Positions 36,199 through 43,981 of a stretch of 64,000 nt of DNA are shown here, piece after piece. How positions within the stretch are numbered: the first letter of the stretch is position 1; every line of letters starts with the position of its first letter. The stretch comes from DATFKA01 sp042095835 (GTDB taxonomy: Bacteria; Bacteroidota; Bacteroidia; Chitinophagales; Saprospiraceae). Where the stretch lies: the NCBI GenBank assembly GCA_042095835.1, contig JBELML010000001.1, forward strand, positions 48,135 to 112,134, in the 5' to 3' direction. The notes below the pieces were generated by a model, which worked only from the letters and a program-made list of their open reading frames with translations, made no database searches and had not been told where the DNA came from. Position numbers and translations under genes: made by a program.

Positions 36199-37398
36199 CT
36201 ATTTATTCAGCATCACTGCCGGTCGAAATTCTAAATTGCTTTTTTGTATTCTTCGTATAGCTTCCTCAAAAATCTCCCCACCACTACATAAAGAAACCCT
36301 GACGTATTGATTGCCTTGGCTGCCAAAAATACCACCTGGAGTGATAAAAACATGAGCCTTTTTTAGCACTTCATCCGAAAGCTGAAAGCCGTTTTCAATA
36401 TATCCGGGTATTTTCGCCCATACGAACATACCCACTTGCTGGCGATTGAAAGTACAGTCTAGTTCTTGTAGCAAGCGGAAAACCACTTCTCTACGCTCCG
36501 CATAGACCGCATTCAAGCGATCATACCACTCTTTTGGGCTATGTAGTGCTTTTACGGCAGCCAACTGCGCCGGTTTAAACATGCCGGAGTCCATATTGGT
36601 TTTAAAGCGTAAAATGGTCTGGAGGTATTGCTCATGGCCTGCCAACATTCCGATTCGCCAGCCAGCCATATTATGGGCTTTGCTCAAGGAGTTCAGCTCC
36701 AAGGCGACTTCTTTAGCACCATCAATACTCAATAAGCTGATAGGCTGATCATTTAAAATAAAGGCATAAGGATTATCATTACAGATGAGAATCTGGTGCT
36801 GGTGGCCAAATGCTACCAGCTTTTTGTAGAAATCCAGCGTAGCGGCAGTACCTGTGGGCATATTCGGATAGTTGACCCACATGATTTTCACTTTGCTCAA
36901 ATCTTGTTTCCCCAAGGCCTCCAAATCTGCCATCCATCCGTTGGCTTCTGTAAGATGGTACTCTCGAATGGTAGCGCCTGTTAGATTCGCCACTGATCGG
37001 TAGGCAGGATAACCTGGATTGGGCACCAGTACCTCGTCTCCTTTTTCCAGATAGGTCATAGAGATATGCATGATCCCTTCCTTGGAGCCAATGAGCGGCA
37101 AAACTTCATTTTGAGGATTTAAATCGACCTTAAACCAGGTCTTATACCAATGGGCAAAAGCAGCTCTTAATTGATCAATACCTTTATAACTTTGGTAGGC
37201 ATGGTTGCCAAATAGATTGGCTTGTACGCCTAGTTCCTCCATTACTTCAATAGGCGGTGGCAGGTCTGGACTACCGATACCTAAATTTAAGACCATTTTT
37301 TCGGCCTCATTCATTCGCTTTATCTCGGCCAATTTGATGGAAAAATAATATTCCTTTACTTCCCCAAGCCGACTGGCTGCTGTAATGATTGATTGCAT
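36199..37398 (-). CDS. PLP-dependent class I/II aminotransferase
   Basis: Fold-type I transaminase; catalytic lysine K240 in LNSLSKAHNMAGWRIG, N-terminal GIGSPDLPPP, and NPGYPAY. In this operon it most likely converts phenylpyruvate and 4-hydroxyphenylpyruvate to Phe and Tyr. The family also includes LL-diaminopimelate and aspartate aminotransferases, so specificity is inferred from position (22 bp after pheA, 9 bp before tyrA). 399 aa. Confidence 0.92.
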   Translation of the reverse strand: MQSIITAASRLGEVKEYYFSIKLAEIKRMNEAEKMVLNLGIGSPDLPPPIEVMEELGVQANLFGNHAYQSYKGIDQLRAAFAHWYKTWFKVDLNPQNEVLPLIGSKEGIMHISMTYLEKGDEVLVPNPGYPAYRSVANLTGATIREYHLTEANGWMADLEALGKQDLSKVKIMWVNYPNMPTGTAATLDFYKKLVAFGHQHQILICNDNPYAFILNDQPISLLSIDGAKEVALELNSLSKAHNMAGWRIGMLAGHEQYLQTILRFKTNMDSGMFKPAQLAAVKALHSPKEWYDRLNAVYAERREVVFRLLQELDCTFNRQQVGMFVWAKIPGYIENGFQLSDEVLKKAHVFITPGGIFGSQGNQYVRVSLCSGGEIFEEAIRRIQKSNLEFRPAVMLNK

Positions 37399-37420
37399 AA
37401 TTCGTTGATTTCAAGAAGGT

Positions 37421-38308
37421 TTAAACATCAAAGTGTTCTCCTTTATGGTAGATACCAAGTACCTGGAGATCATGGGTTAAGGGCTCGATGGCGTGCAGGG
37501 CATGCTCGAAGCTGACCTTTCCTTTTGAGACAAAATCTACATAGAATCGATATTCCCAAGGTTTACCAATAATAGGGGCCGATTGGATTTTGGTCAAATT
37601 GATATTATAGGCGGCTAGTACGCCAAGGGTCTGATGCAAAGCTCCCGCTAAGTGGTCTACTGAAAAGCAGAGCGACACTTTTTTGGCCTCAGCTGGAATA
37701 GCCCTTTCCTGATTAAGCACCAAGAAGCGGGTATGATTCTTTTTGTTGGTTTCAATACTTGCTGCCAGGATTTCCATATCGTAGACATCGGCAGCCAAGG
37801 TACTGGCTATTGCACCAATATTTTTAGCCTGTTGTTCTTGGATATTGCGAGCAGCCAGAGCCGTATCTTCAATGGCAATCAGCTTGATATGTGGGAATTG
37901 CCTAAAGAAAGGTCGGCATTGCTCAATCGCAATCGGGTGAGAGTGGACCTCTTCGAGGTCTTCAATTTTTTGGCCAGGTAGGGCCATGAGGTTTTGTTTG
38001 ATCCGAAGGTAGACTTCGCCGGTGATTTGTAGGGAGGAGTTCCGAAGTAGCTCATAATTGTGCATCAAACTACCAGCAATGGTGTTTTCTATAGCCATGA
38101 GACCAGTATCAACGGTTTCTCCTTTTTCTACGGCCTCTACCAGTTCGCTAAAGGTATGAGCAGGAACGATGGAGACTTCTCGCTCCGAAAAACAGTGCCT
38201 AGCAGCTATTTCATGAAAAGCTCCTTTGTATCCTTGGATACTCACCCGCAGCGGTGCGGTCTCATCAGCTTCTAAAAGTGTAGCATTCTCCTGCCTTGAA
38301 TGGATCAT
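37421..38308 (-). CDS. pheA: Prephenate dehydratase
   Basis: Converts prephenate to phenylpyruvate. N-terminal periplasmic-binding-like PDT domain (about 22-205) with QGYKGAFHEIAA, ENTIAGSLMHNYELL and NKKNHTRFLVL (the T-R-F catalytic motif); C-terminal ACT domain (about 208-290). The usual ESRP Phe-binding motif is replaced by IQSAPIIGKPWEYRF, as in several Bacteroidota. 295 aa. First structural gene of pheA-aminotransferase-tyrA-aroF; preceded by a two-stage attenuator leader. Confidence 0.95.
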   Translation of the reverse strand: MIHSRQENATLLEADETAPLRVSIQGYKGAFHEIAARHCFSEREVSIVPAHTFSELVEAVEKGETVDTGLMAIENTIAGSLMHNYELLRNSSLQITGEVYLRIKQNLMALPGQKIEDLEEVHSHPIAIEQCRPFFRQFPHIKLIAIEDTALAARNIQEQQAKNIGAIASTLAADVYDMEILAASIETNKKNHTRFLVLNQERAIPAEAKKVSLCFSVDHLAGALHQTLGVLAAYNINLTKIQSAPIIGKPWEYRFYVDFVSKGKVSFEHALHAIEPLTHDLQVLGIYHKGEHFDV

Positions 38309-38323
38309 GTCTTTATGATTTAA

Positions 38324-38354
38324 ATAAAAAAAGTCTCAAAATATTTTGAGACTT
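38324..38354 (-). terminator. Leader terminator 2, immediately upstream of pheA
   Basis: On the minus strand the perfect palindrome halves AAGTCTCAAAAT and ATTTTGAGACTT (38331-38354) are followed by a TTTTTTATTT run, 16 bp before the pheA start. A 10-bp stem with a 4-nt loop is possible. Position between a leader ORF and the first gene fits an attenuator; it cannot be a terminator of an earlier gene because the plus-strand run is A. Confidence 0.8.
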
Positions 38355-38369
38355 CCCAGTAGTTAAGAT

Positions 38370-38405
38370 TCAGTAGTATACCGAAGCCTCTTTATGGGAA
38401 GCCAT
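38370..38405 (-). CDS. Candidate second leader peptide ending Tyr-Tyr
   Basis: An 11-codon ORF, MASHKEASVYY then TGA, ends 16 nt before the palindrome of terminator 2 (minus strand). Two consecutive TAC codons before the stop are what a ribosome-sensing attenuator would use to read tyrosyl-tRNA. It is short enough to arise by chance, and no strong ribosome-binding sequence is visible, so it is a candidate only. Confidence 0.4.
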   Translation of the reverse strand: MASHKEASVYY

Positions 38406-38482
38406 AAAAGTAAAAATCGTAGTAAAAGAATAATTTGGTGGTTACTTGGTTATACACGGTCAATTTGTATTGGCTTATAGGC

Positions 38483-38507
38483 AAAAAAAAAGCCCCGAAT
38501 CGGGACC
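38483..38507 (-). terminator. Leader terminator 1 (attenuator)
   Basis: On the minus strand GGTCCCG and CGGGGCT pair around ATT (core CCCG/CGGG plus flanking GC and wobble pairs), followed by nine T. The GTCCC of its left arm can instead pair with GGGAC directly after the stop of the upstream leader peptide (38536-38541), giving a possible antiterminator. It lies 35 nt after the leader ORF. Confidence 0.85.
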
Positions 38508-38541
38508 ATTATCAATATTCAAGTATACTCACAACAAGTCC

Positions 38542-38607
38542 CTACTTCTTTTTAAAAAAGTAAAAGCTAAAAAAGTAAAAAAAGAAATATTGAATACTTG
38601 CTGTCAT
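38542..38607 (-). CDS. Phe/Tyr-rich leader peptide of the aromatic operon
   Basis: 21-codon ORF (ATG 38607, TAG stop at 38542). Residues 7-18 read YFFFYFFSFYFF, followed by three Lys; 8 Phe and 3 Tyr in 21 residues. A run of this kind before a terminator and a pheA operon is the signature of ribosome-mediated attenuation: stalling when charged Phe/Tyr tRNA is scarce would free the antiterminator. A near-perfect promoter lies just upstream, leaving an untranslated leader of only about 12 nt. Confidence 0.88.
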   Translation of the reverse strand: MTASIQYFFFYFFSFYFFKKK

Positions 38608-38624
38608 TTTTGAAATTGTTGAAA

Positions 38625-38656
38625 CAAACGTAGCTATTCTTTTTTAGAGAAACAAA
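38625..38656 (-). promoter_or_regulatory. Promoter of the pheA operon leader
   Basis: Minus strand: TTTG (38653-38656), 20-nt spacer, TACGTTTG (38625-38632), a full match to the Bacteroidota TTTG-N19-21-TAnnTTTG consensus. Start of transcription is expected near 38619, just before the leader peptide. Confidence 0.85.
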
Positions 38657-38803
38657 TTTTTTGCAAAAAAGCATAAAAAAAGGAGACTAATTAAAGAACT
38701 TGTCTATAGTTTTGAAAAGATATTGCAGCAAGTTAAGTTTGAAGTATAATCCTTGGGATAGAACCTGGAAATAGCCTAAATTAGCGGCTACAAGCTACCT
38801 TTT

Positions 38804-39706
38804 ATGAGAAAATTTGGTCTACTTCTATTGTTGTGTTTGGTGAGTCTGGGAGGTTTGGCACAGCTTCCTACTTCCAATATCTATGTCTTTGATCTTAATA
38901 ATGATTTTGAGAATGATTCTCTTTTTCTATCTAAGCCGAGATTTCTCACCATTTATAATCAGAATGGGTACAATAATCATCCGCACTTTCTCTCTGAGGA
39001 GGAACTGATGATTTCTTCCCAAACGGCTTTTCAGGACCAACCTGATTTGTACCACTTAGATATTAATTCCAAAGTTCGTACACGCGTGACGGATACGCCA
39101 GTGGGAGAGTACTCGCCCCGTAGAATGCCCGATTATTTCAACTTCTCGACCGTGCGGATGGAGTTTGTACAAAATGATACCTTGCTACGCTTGTGGCAAT
39201 TTCCACTCGATCGCTCCAGCAATGGGAAACCTGTATTTAAGGATGTGACCGATATCGGCTATTACACTTGGTTGAATAGTAGAGACATCGTCTTATACCG
39301 AGTGCAGTCTCCCAATAAATTAGTAAAAACGGATGTGTATGGCTCCGAAGAAGAAGTGATCGCCCAGAATGTGGGCCGCTGCTTTGTACCCATGGGCGGA
39401 GGAACTATGCTATATGTACAAAACGAAGCCAATGGTCAGCGTACCTTGATGCTTTATGATAGTCGCGCCTATTTTGAAGACCGCAAGTTCAGAAGAGTGA
39501 TAGAGACCGTTAATCGTGGCCAGGATTTTGCCGTTTTGAGTGATGGTACCGTGCTGATGGCAGATGATTCTTCCATCTATAAATTTAGGATTGGAGCAGA
39601 TGAGGAATGGCAAAAAGTGACTGATCTCAGAGCTTATAACATCAAGGGGATCAGTAGAATCGCTCTCAGTCCTAGTAATGGAAAAATAGCTGTGGTCTCT
39701 CGATAA
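38804..39706 (+). CDS. Exported TolB/WD40-like beta-propeller protein
   Basis: A signal peptide (MRKFGLLLLLCLVSLGGLA) is followed by beta-rich repeats with the TolB-like phrasing NHPHFLSEEELMISS, YHLDINSKVRTRVTDTPVGEYSPRRMPD and LSPSNGKIAVVSR. 300 aa. Probably a periplasmic or surface propeller; no catalytic residues recognised. It lies 45 bp upstream of the DUF1684 gene on the same strand. Confidence 0.75.
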   Translation: MRKFGLLLLLCLVSLGGLAQLPTSNIYVFDLNNDFENDSLFLSKPRFLTIYNQNGYNNHPHFLSEEELMISSQTAFQDQPDLYHLDINSKVRTRVTDTPVGEYSPRRMPDYFNFSTVRMEFVQNDTLLRLWQFPLDRSSNGKPVFKDVTDIGYYTWLNSRDIVLYRVQSPNKLVKTDVYGSEEEVIAQNVGRCFVPMGGGTMLYVQNEANGQRTLMLYDSRAYFEDRKFRRVIETVNRGQDFAVLSDGTVLMADDSSIYKFRIGADEEWQKVTDLRAYNIKGISRIALSPSNGKIAVVSR

Positions 39707-39751
39707 AAGGACCTTGTTTCACCGTATTCAAGTGCCGAAACTCTAAAATTA

Positions 39752-40381
39752 TTGGCCGCTTTGATCAATCGTCTTGCGCTACTGCTTCTTGTATTTACCC
39801 TTTTCAGTGCAACTACTGGCGCTGCTCAAAAGGCCGTGTATAAGAAAGCCATCAAAGAGCATCATAAAGCCTATAAAGTGGCTTTCCTGAAAAATGATAA
39901 TGGCCCTTTAGATAAAAAAGGGGTCAAAGCTTTAAGGTTCTTTAAAGCTGATGCCAAGGGCAAAGTCCATGCACAATTTCAAAAATTAGCTGGAGAAGAA
40001 CCCTTTGAAATGCCTACTTTTTCAGGAGAGACCCAGACTTATGTCAGGTATGGTGTTCTAGAATTTGACTACCAAGGACAGTCAAGCCAGTTGACCGTCT
40101 ATCGCAACCTCAGGACGATCCGCCTACCGGGTTTCCGGGATCAACTATTTTTACCCTTCAAAGATAGCACCAATGGAAAGGCTACCTACGGTGGAGGAAG
40201 GTATCTAAATTTGAAAATCGGAGATATGAAAGATGGCAAGCTGGAATTAGATTTTAATAAATGCTATAATCCTTATTGCGCCTACCAAGATGGGTATATT
40301 TGCCCGATTCCACCCGCAGAAAATCACCTAGATTTTCCTGTTTTAGTTGGTGAAAAAGCGCCCAGAAAGGCCAAGCGCTAG
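39752..40381 (+). CDS. DUF1684 exported protein
   Basis: Signal peptide (LLLLVFTLFSATTGAAQ), then the DUF1684 domain with the hallmark C-terminal segment DFNKCYNPYCAYQDGYICP and PPAENHLDFPVLVGEK. 209 aa. No ATG is available near the start; TTG 39752 or TTG 39761 must be used, so the exact N-terminus is uncertain. Biochemical role unknown. Confidence 0.82.
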   Translation: MAALINRLALLLLVFTLFSATTGAAQKAVYKKAIKEHHKAYKVAFLKNDNGPLDKKGVKALRFFKADAKGKVHAQFQKLAGEEPFEMPTFSGETQTYVRYGVLEFDYQGQSSQLTVYRNLRTIRLPGFRDQLFLPFKDSTNGKATYGGGRYLNLKIGDMKDGKLELDFNKCYNPYCAYQDGYICPIPPAENHLDFPVLVGEKAPRKAKR

Positions 40382-40405
40382 ATATCCTTACCTTTAATGA
40401 GCGAC

Positions 40406-40615
40406 TTATGATGCTTTAACCTCGGGCATTTTACAAGCTTCGTCGGTCGTCTTCCCACAAACGGTACATTCTCCAAGCTCATTTTTTAGCATCGGATTAT
40501 TCGAAGAGCAAGTGCCTCTAAATTCATTGCCTGTGACGATTTGACGTAGATTGATCAAGGCAAAAGAGATGCCGAAAACGATAAAAACAGTAAGAATGGA
40601 ATATAATAAACTCAT
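40406..40615 (-). CDS. Small membrane protein with Cys pair (69 aa)
   Basis: One membrane segment (about 5-25, LYSILTVFIVFGISFALINL) followed by a short domain with GTCSSNNP, CTVCGKT and EAC, four Cys that could bind metal. I recognise this as a recurring Bacteroidota small protein often found near flavin or Na+-NQR genes, here unlinked to them. Function unknown. Confidence 0.75.
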   Translation of the reverse strand: MSLLYSILTVFIVFGISFALINLRQIVTGNEFRGTCSSNNPMLKNELGECTVCGKTTDEACKMPEVKAS

Positions 40616-40732
40616 GGTATTTGTTTAATTAGAGATTAAAGGGAGAAAAGTTTAAAGCTGAATAGTTGAAAAAGAAAACGACTAGAATCACCTTAGGAAT
40701 GAGTCAATAATAAATTAAACTTTTACTTGTTC

Positions 40733-40810
40733 TTTTGCCGCCCAGTTTCGTTAAAAAGCCTCGTTGATGCGCTGCATCGCCTGCGTTTTTTGCCTCACTG
40801 AACAGCAAAA
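40733..40810. repeat. Copy of the ~80-nt dispersed element (looser match)
   Basis: Inverted ends TTTTGCCG (40733-40740) and CAGCAAAA (40803-40810); inner hairpin GATGCGCTGCATC. In reverse complement the order AGTGAGGC ... ACTGGGCGGCAAAAGAACAA parallels the 164-bp element core (GTGGGAGCAAAAGACAA). It lies in the otherwise empty 40616-40960 spacer, which also holds a TACCTTTG -7 box at 40932-40939 before mazG. Confidence 0.45.
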
Positions 40811-40931
40811 TACCTGCGTAAATCTTGTATACTTTATTAATGCCCCATCCCTTAGAAAACTTTTGACTGCTTAACCAATAAAGTGAAATATTAGATTTTA
40901 AAAATAAAACCCATTGATCAACACAAAGGTT

Positions 40932-40939
40932 TACCTTTG
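40932..40939 (+). promoter_or_regulatory. -7 element for mazG
   Basis: TACCTTTG, identical to the typA box, 22 bp before the mazG ATG. No TTG at the usual -33 spacing (nearest TTG at 40914, 15 nt away). Confidence 0.5.
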
Positions 40940-40960
40940 CCGCAAAGTTAGTATAATCAA

Positions 40961-41719
40961 ATGGAAAAGAAAATAGCTGCTTTTCAACGTTTATTGGTCA
41001 TCATGGATGAGCTGCGGGAGCAATGCCCCTGGGACCGCAAGCAGACAATGGAGAGTCTCCGAAACCTCACTATTGAAGAAACCTATGAGTTGGCAGATGC
41101 CATATTAGATAAGGATATGGAGGAAATCAAAGAAGAAATAGGTGATTTGATGCTACACATGGTCTTCTATTCTAAAATTGCAGAGGAGCAAAAAGCCTTT
41201 GATGTGGGTGATGCCCTCCAAGCCATCTGCGAAAAATTAATCAAACGCCACCCTCATATCTATGGTGATGTAGTCGCCGATGATGAAGAAACCGTCAAGA
41301 AAAACTGGGAGCAACTCAAGTTGAGTGAAGGAAAGAAAAGTGTCCTGCAAGGTGTACCTAGGAGCTTGCCAGCGATGGTAAAGGCCTATCGGATGCAAGA
41401 GAAAACCGCTCAGGTAGGTTTTGAGTGGGAAAATGCTGCCCAAGTGTGGGAGAAGGTAGAGGAGGAGATGGGAGAGTTTCAGGAGGTTCTCTCTGGCGAT
41501 GGCAATCAACAACGCAAGGAAGAAGAGTTTGGAGATATCCTGTTCTCCTTGATCAACTATGCTCGCTTCCAGAATATTGATCCAGAGACAGCTTTAGAGA
41601 AAGTCAACCAAAAGTTCAAAAAACGGTTTCAATACATAGAGCAGCAGGCAGATCGTCCTTTACAAGAGATGAGTCTCCAAGAAATGGATGCTTTATGGAA
41701 TGAAGCCAAGCAGAAATAA
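40961..41719 (+). CDS. mazG: Nucleoside triphosphate pyrophosphohydrolase MazG
   Basis: Hydrolyses (d)NTPs, including damaged ones, to NMP and PPi. Two MazG folds: the first with EETYELADAILDKDMEEIKEE (shortened: EETYELADAI and EEIKEEIGDLM), the second with KVEEEMGEFQEV and EEFGDILFSLINYAR, carrying the EExxE/ExxD metal sites. C-terminal GFEWENAAQVWEKV is typical. 252 aa, normal length, cytoplasmic. Confidence 0.95.
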   Translation: MEKKIAAFQRLLVIMDELREQCPWDRKQTMESLRNLTIEETYELADAILDKDMEEIKEEIGDLMLHMVFYSKIAEEQKAFDVGDALQAICEKLIKRHPHIYGDVVADDEETVKKNWEQLKLSEGKKSVLQGVPRSLPAMVKAYRMQEKTAQVGFEWENAAQVWEKVEEEMGEFQEVLSGDGNQQRKEEEFGDILFSLINYARFQNIDPETALEKVNQKFKKRFQYIEQQADRPLQEMSLQEMDALWNEAKQK

Positions 41720-41878
41720 GCGGTGAGAAATCTTGTTTCTCCCAATTAAAATTGGCATTTTAGTAGCATTAGGAAGTCAATTTTATTAATTTCGCACTCC
41801 TTTTGCGGGCAGCCCTGAGAATAGACGAATTCTAGGTTTTGCTCCACTTTGATTTAAATTTAATATACGCCCAAGGGT

Positions 41879-42487
41879 ATGAAGAAAATAGAACTGGATA
41901 TTGTTGCCTTGTCTCACAGTGTAGCTCAATCGCACAATTATGCTGTGGTACTGGGAGAAAAGTCAGGATCTAGGAGATTACCCATCGTGATCGGTGGCTT
42001 TGAAGCCCAGGCTATCGCTGTGGCTATGGAAGGGATGTCACCCAATCGACCACTGACCCACGACCTTTTCAAAAATACCTTAGATACTTTTGAAATTGAC
42101 CTTAAAGAAATTGTGATCAACAATCTTCTCGACGGTATTTTCTATGCCCGTCTCGTTTGTTTGCTCAATGGCGATTTGATAGAAATCGATTCTCGTACCT
42201 CCGATGCGCTAGCTATGGCGGTACGTTTTCAATGTCCAATTTATACCTACGAATTCATCCTAGATGCTGCCGGCATCATCCTCGAAGATGCAGGATACGA
42301 TGATGAAGATGCAGCCGATGACGAAGACATGGCCGTAGCCGAAGGTGGCGGCGGTGGCGGTATCCGTACACCACTATCTTCCTATTCCGTAGATGCTCTA
42401 CAAAAAATGCTAGAAGAAGTCCTCGCCGAAGAGAACTACGAAAAAGCCGCCCAAATTCGAGATGAGCTAGACCGAAGAAAAGCATAG
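41879..42487 (+). CDS. Bifunctional nuclease family protein (DUF151) with UVR motif
   Basis: BFN/DUF151 domain (about 1-135, with AVVLGEKSGSRRLPIVIGG and DSRTSDALAMAVRFQCPIY), an acidic linker (DEDAADDEDMAVAE), five glycines, and a C-terminal UvrB/UvrC interaction motif (MLEEVLAEENYEKAAQIRDE). 202 aa. Family members have nuclease activity in plants; the bacterial role is poorly defined. It is followed by three tandem wordy repeats. Confidence 0.92.
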   Translation: MKKIELDIVALSHSVAQSHNYAVVLGEKSGSRRLPIVIGGFEAQAIAVAMEGMSPNRPLTHDLFKNTLDTFEIDLKEIVINNLLDGIFYARLVCLLNGDLIEIDSRTSDALAMAVRFQCPIYTYEFILDAAGIILEDAGYDDEDAADDEDMAVAEGGGGGGIRTPLSSYSVDALQKMLEEVLAEENYEKAAQIRDELDRRKA

Positions 42488-42891
42488 TTTTTATGTGGTG
42501 ATATAGTGAAGTAGTGATATATGATGTGTCCCCAAGTCATTATGTGCTATGTGCCAAGTGTCAGGTGTCAAGTAAAACCCTCCCAAACACCCGCTCACCA
42601 AAATTCCCCCTCCCCAAGTCATTATGTGCTATGTTCTATGTGCCAAGTGTCAGGTGTCAGGTGTCAAGTAAAACTCTCCCAAACACCCGCTCACCAAAAC
42701 TCCCCTTCCCCAAGTCATTATGTGCTATTTGCTATGTGCCAAGTGTCAGGTGTCAAGTAAAACTCTCCCGAACACGCTCACCCTGTCTCCCTAGTCTCCA
42801 AGTCACAAAGTCCCAAGGTCTCCCCCCTCACAAGTCTCCCAGCCCCATAGTCCCCCAGTCCCACGGTCTCCCTAGTCCCAAAGTCCTCAAG
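42488..42891. repeat. Wordy repeat region (class I), three tandem units
   Basis: 404 bp between convergent genes. Units start with CCCCAAGTCATTATGTGC at 42530, 42612 and 42708 (82 and 96 bp apart); each contains GTGTCAGGTGTCAAGTAAAA, then CTCCCAAACAC and GCTCACC. After 42783 it decays to CCCAGTC/CCAAGTC words. The core is shared with 25717-25800 and 28484-28550. Open frames here are repeat translations, not genes. Confidence 0.9.
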
Positions 42892-43552
42892 TCACAACGC
42901 CCCATACAACTCTCCACCTTTACGGAATAAACGATCTACTTTCTTGGTTACCGCTGGATCGGGCACCAACTCTGGCGCATGGTGTGGTTTGATACGAGCA
43001 TCTAAGATTAAGGGACCTGTACAAGCCCAGTGCTTAAATTCGGTGAAAGCGCCGACGCCATAGATGTCATGTGAGGGATTGGTCCTTGTGAAGGTAGCCC
43101 ACACAAAGTTATTCGTGGTTTGAGCGAGGAAGGCGCTATCGTCTCCCACCACAATCATAGGGATTTCCTTTAAGTCGAAACGCTCTAAATATTTCGCTAG
43201 TCGCTGTACATCCTTCCTGGAGTCTTCCCCAGAAAATGGAAGAGATTGAATCGCTAGGATGCCTGCTTGAATAAATTGTGGATTAGAAAACCCATCTGGT
43301 AATTGGAAATCAGCAGGCAAGTTGGTGCTGAGTTTCCTAATCGGCTCACTAGAACAAGCAATCGCTACTTTAGAGCCTGCATTCCACCCCGAACCAGAAT
43401 AATCTAAAGTATCAATAGTTGTCTTCGTGTGGAAGTGCAAATCCCTTGTCCAATCAACTCTTTGCAAAACGTGATTAAAAAAGCCAGGAATATCTCTTGT
43501 TTTGAGATGGGGATCATCATCTTTATCTGCTATAATTAAAAATTTAGCCAAA

Positions 43553-43784
43553 GAGGTCTGCCCAGAACCGAGTATACGGTTAGCTTGGGTTAAAATCTCC
43601 TCAGGCCTTTTTTCCCGAAAGGGCATATATCGTTCGCTACCAATAGCTAATAAGAGCGGATGTACACCCGCCGCATCAACCGCGTGAATTTCTTTAATAC
43701 CTGGAAATTCTTGAGGCGTTAAGAGCTTGACCAATTGATGAATCAGGTACCCAAAACTAGAATCTTCGGCTGGAGGTCTGCCCA
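43553..43784. repeat. Duplicated block inside ubiD, left copy
   Basis: Bases 43553-43661 recur at 43773-43881 (offset 220), and bases 43716-43784 recur at 43982-44050 after the N run. Copies differ at a few positions (GGTTAGC versus GGTTGGC; CAGGCC versus CAGGTC; GGCTGG versus GGCCGG). The 12-mer GAGGTCTGCCCA occurs at both duplication boundaries. Confidence 0.85.
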
Positions 43785-43881
43785 GAACCGAGTATACGGT
43801 TGGCTTGGGTTAAAATCTCCTCAGGTCTTTTTTCCCGAAAGGGCATATATCGTTCGCTACCAATAGCTAATAAGAGCGGAT

Positions 43882-43981
43882 NNNNNNNNNNNNNNNNNNN
43901 NNNNNNNNNNNNNNNNNNNNNNNNNNNNNNNNNNNNNNNNNNNNNNNNNNNNNNNNNNNNNNNNNNNNNNNNNNNNNNNNN
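43882..43981. other. Assembly gap, 100 N
   Basis: Exactly 100 unspecified bases, a conventional scaffold placeholder. By comparison with the upstream copy, the missing sequence would be 54 bp, so the length is nominal. Confidence 0.99.

Noticed and set aside
42530..42783. Possible CRISPR array
   Set aside because: Three units of about 82-96 bp are diverged over their whole length; there is no constant short repeat with unique spacers, and no cas gene is present.
42514..42930. Ser/Pro/Cys/Val-rich ORFs in the repeat block (also at 25636-26045 and 28321-28645)
   Set aside because: Their peptides (SVRCQVKLSQT, NSPSPSH) are translations of the same wordy repeats in several frames and on both orientations; no domain or start signal.
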